A stretch of DNA of 64,000 nucleotides from Clostridia bacterium (lineage in GTDB: Bacteria > Bacillota > Clostridia > Oscillospirales > CAG-272), in assembly GCA_017472255.1 (NCBI GenBank), contig JAFUQU010000028.1:1-64000 (forward strand), written 5' to 3'. The notes under the pieces are model-generated. The model was not told the DNA's origin and made no database searches. It saw only the letters and a program-made list of their open reading frames with translations. A program made the position numbers and the translations under genes. Positions 42,637-51,319 of this stretch are shown here, piece by piece. Each line of letters starts with the position of its first letter. Within the stretch, counting starts at the first letter, position 1.

Positions 42637-43656
42637 TTATTCCAATTCCACGAAGGCGCGTTCCAGCACGCCGCCGCAGTAGCCGCATTCCCCGCAGCGT
42701 TTGCCGCAGGACGCCACACGCTCGCCGAAATCCGCCGGAAAGCGGGAATTGTCCACAATCCCCGGCAGGAGCGCCGAACCATTGTCCGGCTCCAGCAGAT
42801 CGGTGACGGCGCCCACATAGCGCCCTGCCAGATAGGCTGCCAGCAGACGTTCCGGGTTTGGATTCACCCGGGTCGCCAGCTTGGCGGCGGCAAACAGCCC
42901 GTCGTACAGGTGCATATCCTCCGGACGGACATAGTTGCTGTCCCGGATAAGCGATACCCGCTTTGCCGGATTTTTCAGGTAATCCCGGCAGATACCGGTG
43001 AAAGCGTAAGCGTTGTCCATCTTCGCAATCGCCGCTTCGTGGGCGACCAGATTGTCGTGGAAGGTGTGCACCGAGCAGTCGTTGAGGCAGCCGCTGTTCG
43101 CCAGCATATACAGCCCCTTGCCGTTGGCGTCGCACCAAGCCTTCGCTCGGCGGATGGCGGCAAAATCCCGGTTAAGCTCCCGCTTTAAGTAAAAGCTGTC
43201 GAAGAATTCCGCCACATAATCCATCGCCGCCGGGCTGCCGATGCCCATGTTCACCGACGCCCGCACGTCGAGGGCGTCGAAATTCTGATGGATGAACTTG
43301 CCGATGACCGGCGATGTGGTTGTAACGGAGGTGACGCGGAATCTGGCGCATAGCCAGTCGATGGTGTCGCCCAGATTCAGGAAAAACGCCCGGGAAAGCG
43401 CATTCTCACCGTAGCAGTTGCCGTTGAGCAAAAGATTCAGCGGCAGCCCCGCGTCACAGAGGCGGCGCAGATCGTCAAGCTGCCGCTGACGGCTCTCCCA
43501 CGGCATCTCACCGCTGTCGGCAGAATTCTGCGGGCTGCGTCCGTTGGGGATATCGCCGAACGCGAAGTAAACCTCGTGAATCCGTTCCCGCGCCGCGATT
43601 ACCGCATCGATAAACGCCGGATTCGCCCGCCCGGGATAGCCGACCGAAAATTTCAT
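42637..43656 (-). CDS. U32 peptidase-family-like protein with C-terminal cysteine cluster
   Basis: A 339-residue protein resembling the U32 family by its TIM-barrel-like pattern: MKFSVGYPG at the start, EVYFAFGD, LPLNLLLNGNCYG, VTSVTTTSPVIGKFI, DVRASVNMGIGS and YLKRELNRDFAAIRRAK. Cysteines occur in NSGCLNDCSVHTFHDN and, at the C-terminus, CGKRCGECGYCGG. U32 members of known role are anaerobic hydroxylases with 4Fe-4S clusters (UbiU/UbiV, TrhP, RlhA) rather than peptidases, and this cysteine set could bind such a cluster. Start 43656 is preceded by AAAGAGAG. First gene of the operon with three Fe-S paralogues. Confidence 0.72.
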   Translation of the reverse strand: MKFSVGYPGRANPAFIDAVIAARERIHEVYFAFGDIPNGRSPQNSADSGEMPWESRQRQLDDLRRLCDAGLPLNLLLNGNCYGENALSRAFFLNLGDTIDWLCARFRVTSVTTTSPVIGKFIHQNFDALDVRASVNMGIGSPAAMDYVAEFFDSFYLKRELNRDFAAIRRAKAWCDANGKGLYMLANSGCLNDCSVHTFHDNLVAHEAAIAKMDNAYAFTGICRDYLKNPAKRVSLIRDSNYVRPEDMHLYDGLFAAAKLATRVNPNPERLLAAYLAGRYVGAVTDLLEPDNGSALLPGIVDNSRFPADFGERVASCGKRCGECGYCGGVLERAFVELE

Positions 43657-43689
43657 AAAAACCAACTCTCTTTCAATCAATACGCCCCC

Positions 43690-43820
43690 ACAAACGCCCT
43701 GTCATCCAATCCCAAATCCAAGAACTTTCACACGCAAACAAATCTGAAAGCGTTTCTCCGTGGGTGAAGTGCATGTCGGGACGGTAAACCGTCCCGATTG
43801 CGAGATCGTAAAAGCGCGTA
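43690..43820. repeat. Hairpin-rich intergenic mosaic, copy C
   Basis: The minus strand contains cagatttgtttgcgtgtg followed by gaaagttcttggatttggg (43713-43745), matching 5326-5364, and acgcgcttttacga with ctcgc (about 43800-43820), matching 5060-5080. A hairpin cgggacggt-aa-accgtcccg lies between (about 43777-43796). The unit sits in the control region between the U32 operon and the divergent AraC gene. It is non-coding. Confidence 0.7.
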
Positions 43821-43828
43821 TTCTTCTC

Positions 43829-43857
43829 TTGTATTATAGCATAATTTGTGTTATAAT
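43829..43857 (+). promoter_or_regulatory. Sigma-A promoter of the AraC/lipoprotein operon
   Basis: TTGTAT (43829-43834), 17 nt and TATAAT (43852-43857) lie 55 nt before the AraC start. A minus-strand TATAAT at 43833-43838 overlaps it and may start the U32 operon, though its -35 box (TTTCAT) is poor. Confidence 0.75.
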
Positions 43858-43912
43858 GAAATAGCAAAAACAAACCTGAACTTTAGAAAAAACAAACTTT
43901 TTGGAGTGCGCT

Positions 43913-44761
43913 ATGATCATTGCAGACATCAATCCGTTTATCCGCTACGCCGACAGCTACCAGTTTACACCGGCGCAGCCCTTCTCATACGCGAGGGACT
44001 GTCGGCTGTTTTATTTGCAGTCGGGAAGCATTACCTTCCATATCGATGGACAGTCCCACGCCATCGGCGACGGCACGCTGCTGCTGTGGCGCGGCGGGCA
44101 ATGCTACCGCTTCGAGTTGAACGGCGCGGTGCGCATGACGATTCTTAATTTCGATTACACCCGCGCTCATGCGCATCTTGCCGATTCGCTGCGCATCATC
44201 GGCGCGGACAGCTTTGACCCGGCGCAGGTGCTGGAAGCGCTCGCTTTCGAAGACTGCCCCGCCCTCTCCGGCTTCGTCTGCCTGCCCGGAATGCAGGGCG
44301 CAGAGGAGGAGCTTGCCGCCATCGTCCGCGACTTCAACGAGGGGCGGCTCCTTGGCAGAGAAGCCGCCTGCGCCCGTCTCAAGCTGCTGCTCACCGACAT
44401 CGCCCGCCGCGTCCTAACCGGCACGGAAAAATCCGACACCACCGTGGAACGGGTGCTCGCCTTCCTGCGGGAAAACTACGCCCGCCCGCTGACCAATCAC
44501 GAAATCGCCCAAATCGTGAACTACCACGAATTCTACGTCAACAAGCTGATCGTCCGCCACACGGGCATGACCCTTCACCGCTATCTGACCCACATCCGCG
44601 TGGGACACGCCGCCCGCCTTCTGATGACCACCGACGACCCGGTGTCGAAAATCGCCGAAGACTGCGGCTTCACCTCCCCCGCCTACTTCGCCGACGCCTT
44701 CCGTCGGACGATGGGCGTCACGCCCGGGGAATATCGAAAACAGCGGGGCGGCGCTATATGA
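43913..44761 (+). CDS. AraC-family transcriptional regulator
   Basis: A 282-residue regulator with an N-terminal cupin (FYLQSGSITFHIDGQSHAIGDGTLLLWRGG) and a C-terminal helix-turn-helix pair, LTNHEIAQIVNYHEFYVNKL and VSKIAEDCGFTSPAYFADAF, ending in GVTPGEYRKQRGG. Start 43913 follows TTGGAG. It is co-oriented with, and 33 nt upstream of, the binding lipoprotein gene, so it likely controls its own operon and perhaps the divergent U32/Fe-S operon across the shared 256-bp gap. Confidence 0.93.
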   Translation: MIIADINPFIRYADSYQFTPAQPFSYARDCRLFYLQSGSITFHIDGQSHAIGDGTLLLWRGGQCYRFELNGAVRMTILNFDYTRAHAHLADSLRIIGADSFDPAQVLEALAFEDCPALSGFVCLPGMQGAEEELAAIVRDFNEGRLLGREAACARLKLLLTDIARRVLTGTEKSDTTVERVLAFLRENYARPLTNHEIAQIVNYHEFYVNKLIVRHTGMTLHRYLTHIRVGHAARLLMTTDDPVSKIAEDCGFTSPAYFADAFRRTMGVTPGEYRKQRGGAI

Positions 44762-44794
44762 AAACCAGCGTATTCCGGCAAATTTGTGATTATC

Positions 44795-46249
44795 ATGAAA
44801 AAACAGCTTTCCCTTCTGCTTGCCGGATGTATGCTGGGTATAACAGCCTGCGGGGGTACCTCGCCGGCGAACAGCGATACCACCGCGCCTTCCACCGATA
44901 CCGGAACCACCGTCGCTGAAACCTCTGGAACCGACCTCTTTTCTGCCGATTATGAGAACTACAATTTCCGCATTCTCACCGCGAACGCCGAATCCAACAC
45001 CTGGTTCACTTCCACGCTCACCGTTATGGAGGACGAGGGCGACGTCTTTTCCTCCGCCGTCTATAAACGCAATCAGCTCGCCGAGGAGGCGCTGAACATC
45101 ACCATCACAGAGGAATATCAGGAAATCCAATCCATCCGTGCGGGCATCATGGCCGGGGACGATACCGCCGACCTGCTGCTGATTCACGGCTCCAACGTGC
45201 TGGCTATGGCGCAGGAGGGCGCGCTCCACGACCTGCTCACCCTGCCTCATCAGGATTTTGAAGCAAAATGGTGGGATACCAACGCGGCCGAGCAGCTGTC
45301 CATCGCCGGCAGCCTTTACTTCGGCGTGGGCGATTTCATCACCACCGCCAACGATGAAACGATCGTCACCTTCTTCAACAAGCAGCTTCTCGGCGATCTG
45401 AAGCTGGAAGACCCCTATCAGCTGGTAGCCGACGGAGAATGGACGCTGGACAAAATGATGGAAATGGGTAAAGCTGCCATGCGTGAAAATGGCGACACCG
45501 TCTATAACGATCAGGACACCTACGGTCTGCTGGGACATCAGAATATGCTCTATATCTACCTGATCTGCGGCTCCGGCGAAACCATCATCACCAAGGATAA
45601 GGACGATATCCCGGCGTTCACCTTCAACAATGAGCGCTTCACCGAGGCCTATCTCAAGGTTCTGAACGTCATCCACGGCAACGGCGAAGGCTTCCTCTAC
45701 GACGCCAACGTCAAGCAGAATACCATGGGTCTGTCCAACAATCACCGGGTGCAGGAAATCATGTTCCCGAACAATCAGTCGCTGTTCTGGGTAGAAACGG
45801 TCAGCTGGGCGAACGACCTGCGCGACATGGACGCGTACTTCGGCATCCTTCCCTGCCCCAAGCATGACAAGACCCAGGATGAGTACAGCAACCTAAACAA
45901 CGGCTCCTTCTACGGTATGTCCGTGCCGATCACGGTATCCGACATCGACCGCACCTCCTACATTCTGGAAGCACTCAACGCCTTCTCCACCGATACGGTT
46001 CAGTCGGCTTACTACGAAATCTCCCTGAAGGGCAAGATCACCCGCGACGAGGAATCCTCCGCCATGCTCGACCTGATCTTCGGCAACCGCACCTTCGACT
46101 GCTCCGTCACCTATTCCATCGCCCGGATGCGCCACGGCATCTGCGCCAAGGCGCTGGAAAACGACACCAACATCGCTTCCTACTACGCCTCCCAGCAGAG
46201 CGCCATCGAAAGCCAGCTGAACGATATCGTGGAAGCATTCCAGAAATAA
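44795..46249 (+). CDS. Solute-binding lipoprotein, orphan paralogue 2
   Basis: A 484-residue lipoprotein; lipobox LGITAC with Cys19, then a Ser/Thr-rich linker (NSDTTAPSTDTGTTVAE). Blocks shared with the proteins at 28856 and 49645 are WWDTNAAEQLSIAGSLYFGVGDF, DPYQLVADGEWTLDKM and DMDAYFGILPCPKHD. It would capture a carbohydrate outside the membrane. No permease genes are adjacent. It lies between an AraC gene and a beta-helix-like gene. The start is the ATG at 44795; the upstream GTG at 44786 is weaker and neither has a strong ribosome site. Confidence 0.85.
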   Translation: MKKQLSLLLAGCMLGITACGGTSPANSDTTAPSTDTGTTVAETSGTDLFSADYENYNFRILTANAESNTWFTSTLTVMEDEGDVFSSAVYKRNQLAEEALNITITEEYQEIQSIRAGIMAGDDTADLLLIHGSNVLAMAQEGALHDLLTLPHQDFEAKWWDTNAAEQLSIAGSLYFGVGDFITTANDETIVTFFNKQLLGDLKLEDPYQLVADGEWTLDKMMEMGKAAMRENGDTVYNDQDTYGLLGHQNMLYIYLICGSGETIITKDKDDIPAFTFNNERFTEAYLKVLNVIHGNGEGFLYDANVKQNTMGLSNNHRVQEIMFPNNQSLFWVETVSWANDLRDMDAYFGILPCPKHDKTQDEYSNLNNGSFYGMSVPITVSDIDRTSYILEALNAFSTDTVQSAYYEISLKGKITRDEESSAMLDLIFGNRTFDCSVTYSIARMRHGICAKALENDTNIASYYASQQSAIESQLNDIVEAFQK

Positions 46250-46265
46250 TACGGAGGAATCTGGC

Positions 46266-47426
46266 ATGATCAACAGCATCGACATCATCTGCGCCGCCGC
46301 CGACACGCCGGAGGAGTTGAAGCGGCACGCCAGCTTTCTCTGCGATGAGACGGACGCCCGTCCCACCCTCCAACGCGCCATCGACGAGGCCGACCGGCTG
46401 GACGTGAGCTGCGTGCTGCTGCGCGGAACCTACACGATCAATTCCTGCGGCGAACGCAGCTCCCGCGGCGGAATCTGCTTCTTCAATCCGGAGGAGCCGC
46501 AGCGCTTCTACGCCCAGAACCGAGCGCGGTATCATGTGCTGGAGGGCGCGAAGGTGCCGCTGGGCTGGCTGGACGGCGCGGTCGTGACCATGGGGAAGGA
46601 TTTTTACGATTCCCTCCCCGACGACAAGCCCTTTTCCCTGTTTTATTCGGACGGAAACAGCCTGTTCGGGCGGGGACTGATCATCCGTAATCTGGTGGTG
46701 CATCTGCCCGGCAGCCACAAGCCGGTGATCGTCTTTGACGGGCGGTTTGCGTCTGCGGTTCGCTACGAGGACGACTGGGTAACATCCTTCGACCCACGCG
46801 GGATGAATCTGGCCACGGCGGAGGGAATTCCGGTTCCCCATCCCGATTCGGTAGGCTTCCGGGGCTGCTGCGGCTCCAACTTCTACAGCACCGAATGGAA
46901 AAACTGCGCGGTACAGGGCTTCGGCACCGGCTTTGATATCGGCGGCGAGCACGTATACTGCGAAAGCCTGTCCGCGCTGTACAACGGCTGCGGCTTCGCC
47001 TTCGACTGCTACAAGGGCAAGGACAGCATCGACGCCCCCGACGATACGCCCGCCAGAGGCGTGTGCATCTACCCCGTGACCTGCGTCAATCTGCTGGACG
47101 AGCACAACATCCATATGCCGCGCTTCGGCAACGCCAGCCACAACGGCAGGACGCCGGAGATTCACGCCCAGTCCATCACCATCCACGGCATGAATCTCCA
47201 ATGGCCGAACACCTGCCCCGGTTACACCGACCGCTCAGCCCCCGATTTTTTGACGGGGCGGCACCGCGCCACAGAAGCCCAGCCCGGCAGCTGGCGCGGC
47301 ACGATTGAGTTTGTCATCGATCACACAACCCCGGGAAGCGGCTGCAATCTGACGGACGAGCCCTTTTTCGAGGAAGGTCACGGCACGAACGTGCGCGTGA
47401 AGAATCTGCATAATCCGTCAAACTGA
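46266..47426 (+). CDS. Putative right-handed beta-helix (pectate-lyase-like) protein
   Basis: A 386-residue protein with no signal peptide. The opening RPTLQRAIDEADRLDVSCVLLRGTYTI is the usual first turn of pectate-lyase-superfamily beta-helices, followed by short-strand repeats (FGRGLIIRNLVVHLPG, SNFYSTEWKNCAVQGFGTGFDIGGEHV, HAQSITIHGMNLQWP). The active residues cannot be assigned. It follows the binding lipoprotein gene by 16 nt, after GGAGG, so the two are co-transcribed. Likely a glycan-active lyase, isomerase or hydrolase; family not recognised. Confidence 0.65.
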   Translation: MINSIDIICAAADTPEELKRHASFLCDETDARPTLQRAIDEADRLDVSCVLLRGTYTINSCGERSSRGGICFFNPEEPQRFYAQNRARYHVLEGAKVPLGWLDGAVVTMGKDFYDSLPDDKPFSLFYSDGNSLFGRGLIIRNLVVHLPGSHKPVIVFDGRFASAVRYEDDWVTSFDPRGMNLATAEGIPVPHPDSVGFRGCCGSNFYSTEWKNCAVQGFGTGFDIGGEHVYCESLSALYNGCGFAFDCYKGKDSIDAPDDTPARGVCIYPVTCVNLLDEHNIHMPRFGNASHNGRTPEIHAQSITIHGMNLQWPNTCPGYTDRSAPDFLTGRHRATEAQPGSWRGTIEFVIDHTTPGSGCNLTDEPFFEEGHGTNVRVKNLHNPSN

Positions 47427-47437
47427 ACGCACAACGA

Positions 47438-47471
47438 AAACCCGGCGTCTGCTTGCGCAGACGCCGGGTTT
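47438..47471. terminator. Bidirectional terminator between convergent genes
   Basis: aaacccggcgtctgc (47438-47452) pairs with gcagacgccgggttt (47457-47471), loop ttgc, followed by cttcatt. Confidence 0.9.
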
Positions 47472-47487
47472 CTTCATTCAATTAAAA

Positions 47488-49623
47488 TCACTTTGCCGCC
47501 TTGATCAGCTCATCCTGCTCGGCGTGGGAGAGGTTCACGAAGTACACGTTCCAGCCGCACAAACGCACCTGCAGGTTCGCGTATTTCTTCGGGTCGCGCT
47601 GAGCGGCCTCCAGCACGTCCGCCGAAATCACGTTTCCGTGGAGCGCGAATCCGCCCAGAGCGAAATAGCCGCGAATCAGCGACAGCATGATGTCCAGCCC
47701 CTCATCCCCGCTGACGGCGGTGGGATGGAGCATGATGTCCAGCACCGAGCCGTTGGGATAACGGTCGAGATGGAGCTTCGCCGCCGATTGAATCAGCGCC
47801 GTCACGCCGTTTTTATCCTTGCCCGTGGTGGCGCAGAGATTCTTGGACAGCGGTTCGCGGGCGCGGCGTCCATCGGGGGTCGCGCCGGTCAGCTTTCCCA
47901 TGGGGTGGCAGATGTCGATGCTGAACAGCCCCGGCTTGAACACGCCGCCCCGCCCGTTTGGCTTTCCCAGCACAACGGACGAGATGTCGGCGGAAAAGCG
48001 GGACGCCAGCTCATCCGCTTCCGGCTGATTGTTGCCGTAGCGCGGAAGGGTGTCGAACTTCGCCCGCCAGCCCTCGCAGCCCTGCCAGTCGGCGGTCAGC
48101 ATAGCTTTCAGCTCGCCGATGGAACAAATCCCCTCATAGCAGGCGCGGATGACCACCAGCGAATCCACCGCGCTGCCGAAGCATTTGCAGGTCAGCGACG
48201 AATTGTTGTAGCGCGCGCCGCCGCAGAGGGCGTCCACGCCGCTCTCCATGCTGCTTGCAAAGGTCGCCGACAGCAGCGGAATCGGGTAAATCTGATCGTA
48301 CAGCTTCTCCCAGCGGCTCACAAGCTCCATCGCCGTTTCAAGGGCGTACCGCACCTGCGCCATCACGGCGGCATAGAAGGCTTCAAAGCCGTCGAAGCCC
48401 TCCGGGTCGCCGGTGGAAACGCCGATCTGCTTCCCGGTCAGCGGGTCAACGCCGTCGTTCAGCGCCAGCTCCACCGCCTTGGCGATGTTCATGCCGCCGT
48501 TTCCGGTGCAGCCCACCTCCTTGCCAAAGGCGGTCGGCTCGTAGCAGCCGATGGGCACGTAATCCCGGGCGTCGGCTTCGTCAATGCCGACAGCGGTCAG
48601 CGCCCGAACGCAGGTGTCGTCGCAGATGAACACGAAGCTGCTGTTGCCCCGGCGGATGCTGTCGCAGACCGCACGCAGCAGCGGTTCGGGCGTTGAGGAC
48701 GCCACGCGGACGTGAATCTTCGGGCTGTGAATATCCAGGGAACTGTAAACCTCCACGATTTTCAGCGACAGCTCGTTGGAGGCGTCGCTTCCGTCGGAAA
48801 GCTGTCCGCCGATGTAGAACGGCAGGTCGAAGGGCACCTTCATGCTCCAGCACTGCCAGAAGAAGACGGCAAGCTGCCCGGACAGCTCGTTCTCCAACAC
48901 GCCCCGGGCAATATCGGCGCGCCAGAATCGAATCAGCAGTCGATCCAGACCGCCCAGCGAACGGGTGCGTTCGCCGTCGATATACTCCAGCACGCGGAAT
49001 TGCAGGATGATCAATTGCAGCGCCTCGTCGAAGGTTTGGGGCGCACGTTCTGCCAGCGCCCGGAGGTTGGCGGTGGTCGCGCCCTCCGCCGAATCCGCCA
49101 GGCGGAGGGATGCGCGGATAACCGCCTCGTAAGAGGTGACGCAGGCGTCGTAGAAATCGTCGTGTCCCGGATTCTTCGCCTTCGACGCCAGCGCGCGGTC
49201 GATCAGTCCCCGCCAGCCCAGATTCAGCAGGACTTCCCAATCGGGGCAGAGGTGTCCGTAATCGGGATTGGCGAGGATAAATTTCAGCTCCCGAGCGTCC
49301 CTGGTTTCGGCAAGGCGGGCGGTCAGCGCCGGGTCGATAACCTGATTCTGCCGCCGATAGAGCAGCTTGGTCAGGATTCCCTCGGCGTTGATGCCGTCGG
49401 CGTAACGCTGGGCGGGAATTGTGCCGATCTGCGCGTTGTCCAGCAGATACGCCAGAACGGCGGCGCGGACGGCGACGGCGGGCTTGCCCTCGGCGAAAAG
49501 ACGGTCGTTCAGCGCATAGGCGTTCTCGCTCAGCGTGTCATGGGATAAGCCCGTGGCGGGATTGTAGAGCGACGGACGATCGGAATAGGCGCAGGTGATC
49601 GCATCGCGGTCAAAATTGTACAT
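47488..49623 (-). CDS. Glycyl radical enzyme (pyruvate formate-lyase superfamily)
   Basis: A 711-residue glycyl radical enzyme. The thiyl Cys lies in YVPIGCYEPTAF (C360, pattern G-C-x-E as in dehydratase and lyase members). The glycyl loop near the C-terminus is QVRLCGWNVYF with G690, a variant of R-V-x-G-Y/W. It is shorter than PFL (about 760) and most dehydratases (about 790-850). No activating radical SAM enzyme is adjacent; the one at 18181 is too small and distant to assign. It follows a binding lipoprotein gene by 21 nt, so its substrate may be the imported compound or a product of it. Exact reaction unknown. Confidence 0.9.
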   Translation of the reverse strand: MYNFDRDAITCAYSDRPSLYNPATGLSHDTLSENAYALNDRLFAEGKPAVAVRAAVLAYLLDNAQIGTIPAQRYADGINAEGILTKLLYRRQNQVIDPALTARLAETRDARELKFILANPDYGHLCPDWEVLLNLGWRGLIDRALASKAKNPGHDDFYDACVTSYEAVIRASLRLADSAEGATTANLRALAERAPQTFDEALQLIILQFRVLEYIDGERTRSLGGLDRLLIRFWRADIARGVLENELSGQLAVFFWQCWSMKVPFDLPFYIGGQLSDGSDASNELSLKIVEVYSSLDIHSPKIHVRVASSTPEPLLRAVCDSIRRGNSSFVFICDDTCVRALTAVGIDEADARDYVPIGCYEPTAFGKEVGCTGNGGMNIAKAVELALNDGVDPLTGKQIGVSTGDPEGFDGFEAFYAAVMAQVRYALETAMELVSRWEKLYDQIYPIPLLSATFASSMESGVDALCGGARYNNSSLTCKCFGSAVDSLVVIRACYEGICSIGELKAMLTADWQGCEGWRAKFDTLPRYGNNQPEADELASRFSADISSVVLGKPNGRGGVFKPGLFSIDICHPMGKLTGATPDGRRAREPLSKNLCATTGKDKNGVTALIQSAAKLHLDRYPNGSVLDIMLHPTAVSGDEGLDIMLSLIRGYFALGGFALHGNVISADVLEAAQRDPKKYANLQVRLCGWNVYFVNLSHAEQDELIKAAK

Positions 49624-49644
49624 GAAAATCGCTTCCTTTTGGGT

Positions 49645-51090
49645 TTAATCGAGTCCGGCAAAGGTTTCCTCCAGCTTGGCGATGCCGGCTTCGATGGTGG
49701 ATTTGCTGGATTCAAACATGGACGCTGCGGCTCTGGCACGGATTGTGGCGTTGCCGAACAGGTCGTTCAGACCGCCGCCGATGGTGGAGGCAAAGGCGAA
49801 GGTCACGTCCATCATGATGGAGCTGTTGATGATGTCGATGACCGCCTTGTTATCCTCGCTGCGGGTGAATTTTTCCTTGAGCGCAAACTCGTAATAGGCG
49901 GGAACCACGTCGGTCATGCTGATGCAGTTGTAGGCGTTCAGTACGTTCAGGGTCATTTCGGGATTGTTCGCAGTCTTGGGAATGAAGTACATACCCGAGC
50001 CGGTGCCCATCTGAACATGGTAACTCTCCTGCTCCTCGTCCAGCTTGGGCTGAGGAATCATGCCGAAATCGCTCTCCATGTCGCGCAGGTTCTCGACGGT
50101 GAGGATGGTCTCATTGTAGAACAGCGCCTGATTGTTGATGAACATGGGGGTCAGCTCGTAATTTTCGCTCAGCATATAGGTCTCATTCCGGTCGCTGAGT
50201 ATACCGACCAGCTTATCCGCCGCGTTGGAGAATTTCTCGGTCAGACCGGAGAAGACCAGCTTACCATCCTTGTCCTTGGACAGCGGGTTCAGCCCGAGGG
50301 CGGTCTGGAAGCCGCGCTGCGGGGTGTCCTTGAAGATGTAGCCGAACTGGTCGCTGGTATCGAACTTGCCGTCCGAGTTCAGGTCGATGGTCATGTCCTT
50401 GGTGAGGGCGAGGAACTTGTCAACCGTCCAGCTGCCGTCCAGAACCAGCTGCATGGGGCTTTCCAGCTTGTATTCCTCCACCAGCTTCTCGTTGTAGTAC
50501 ATGATGTAGGAGGACTTGTACATGGACAGCAGACCCGAGCCGCAGATACCGAACAGCTTGCCGGATACGGACAGGTTCTCATCCATGTCCGCCGCCCACC
50601 AGGGGTCGTCCAAATTGATGCCGTCCAGATCGAGGTAGTTCAGGAACAGACCCTCCGGCGCGACGGTCATGGTCACGGCGATCATGCCGTCCACCAGATC
50701 ATAAGCTCCGTCGCCCGCCATAACGCTCTGTTTGATCAGACCGTTAAAGGTGTCCTTCGCCGCCCACGCACCGGCTTCGGCGATGTAGTTAATCTTGACG
50801 TTGTACTTTTCCTCGACGGCGCGGTCGCGGTTGTACTCGGCGTCGTCCACGATTTCGCCGGTCTGCTCCTCGGCATATTCGTAGGTATGCTCCAAAGGCA
50901 GCAGAATGTTGAAATCGACGCCGCCGTAATCTACGGTTGGCAGGGTGTCAACGAGAGCCGTTTCGACGGCGGTGGTGGTGTCATTTTCGCCAGACGCGGT
51001 GGTGTCGGAGGGGGTGGCTGCGTCGCCGCAGGACGCGAGGATGCCGGTCAGCATAGCCGCCAGCAGACAGAGGGAGATGTGTCGCTTCAT
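49645..51090 (-). CDS. Solute-binding lipoprotein, orphan paralogue 3
   Basis: A 481-residue lipoprotein with lipobox GILASC (Cys21). It shares the PWW block (DGINLDDPWWAADMDENLSV), the SPMQLVLDGSWTVDKFL block and DFGMIPQPKLDEEQ with two other lipoproteins in the window. An EF-hand-like calcium loop is visible at D236-L-N238-S-D240-G-K-F-D244-T-S-D247, as seen in several bacterial binding proteins. It is the first gene of an operon with the glycyl radical enzyme. No permease lies nearby. Confidence 0.87.
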   Translation of the reverse strand: MKRHISLCLLAAMLTGILASCGDAATPSDTTASGENDTTTAVETALVDTLPTVDYGGVDFNILLPLEHTYEYAEEQTGEIVDDAEYNRDRAVEEKYNVKINYIAEAGAWAAKDTFNGLIKQSVMAGDGAYDLVDGMIAVTMTVAPEGLFLNYLDLDGINLDDPWWAADMDENLSVSGKLFGICGSGLLSMYKSSYIMYYNEKLVEEYKLESPMQLVLDGSWTVDKFLALTKDMTIDLNSDGKFDTSDQFGYIFKDTPQRGFQTALGLNPLSKDKDGKLVFSGLTEKFSNAADKLVGILSDRNETYMLSENYELTPMFINNQALFYNETILTVENLRDMESDFGMIPQPKLDEEQESYHVQMGTGSGMYFIPKTANNPEMTLNVLNAYNCISMTDVVPAYYEFALKEKFTRSEDNKAVIDIINSSIMMDVTFAFASTIGGGLNDLFGNATIRARAAASMFESSKSTIEAGIAKLEETFAGLD

Positions 51091-51117
51091 AGGGGAACCT
51101 CACTTTCATTTTTTCTA

Positions 51118-51147
51118 ATTATACCATGCATCTGCACAAAAAATCAA
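51118..51147 (-). promoter_or_regulatory. Promoter of the lipoprotein/glycyl radical enzyme operon
   Basis: The minus strand has TTGATT (51142-51147), 18 nt and TATAAT with a TGG extension (51118-51123). Confidence 0.8.
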
Positions 51148-51261
51148 TGCAGATTCCGAAACAGATTGGACAAAACGAAACAGGAATTACATGAATACAC
51201 ATTTTTCTATCCGCACACGCACACGCCTCGCCCGTCGTTCCCTACGGACGAAATTCCCCTC

Positions 51262-51290
51262 TTGACAAAATCAGCGGAATGCGGTATACT
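51262..51290 (+). promoter_or_regulatory. Sigma-A promoter of the AraC/GNAT/NUDIX operon
   Basis: TTGACA (51262-51267), 17 nt and TATACT (51285-51290) end 29 nt before the AraC start. Just upstream, 51233-51252 is an inverted copy of the tcgtagggaacgacg repeat. Confidence 0.9.
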
Positions 51291-51319
51291 TATCATACCA
51301 ATTGTAAAGGAGACCGCCC

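Noticed and set aside
44414..45865. Long minus-strand open frame (483 codons)
   Set aside because: It is antisense to the lipoprotein gene at 44795, which has the lipobox and family blocks.
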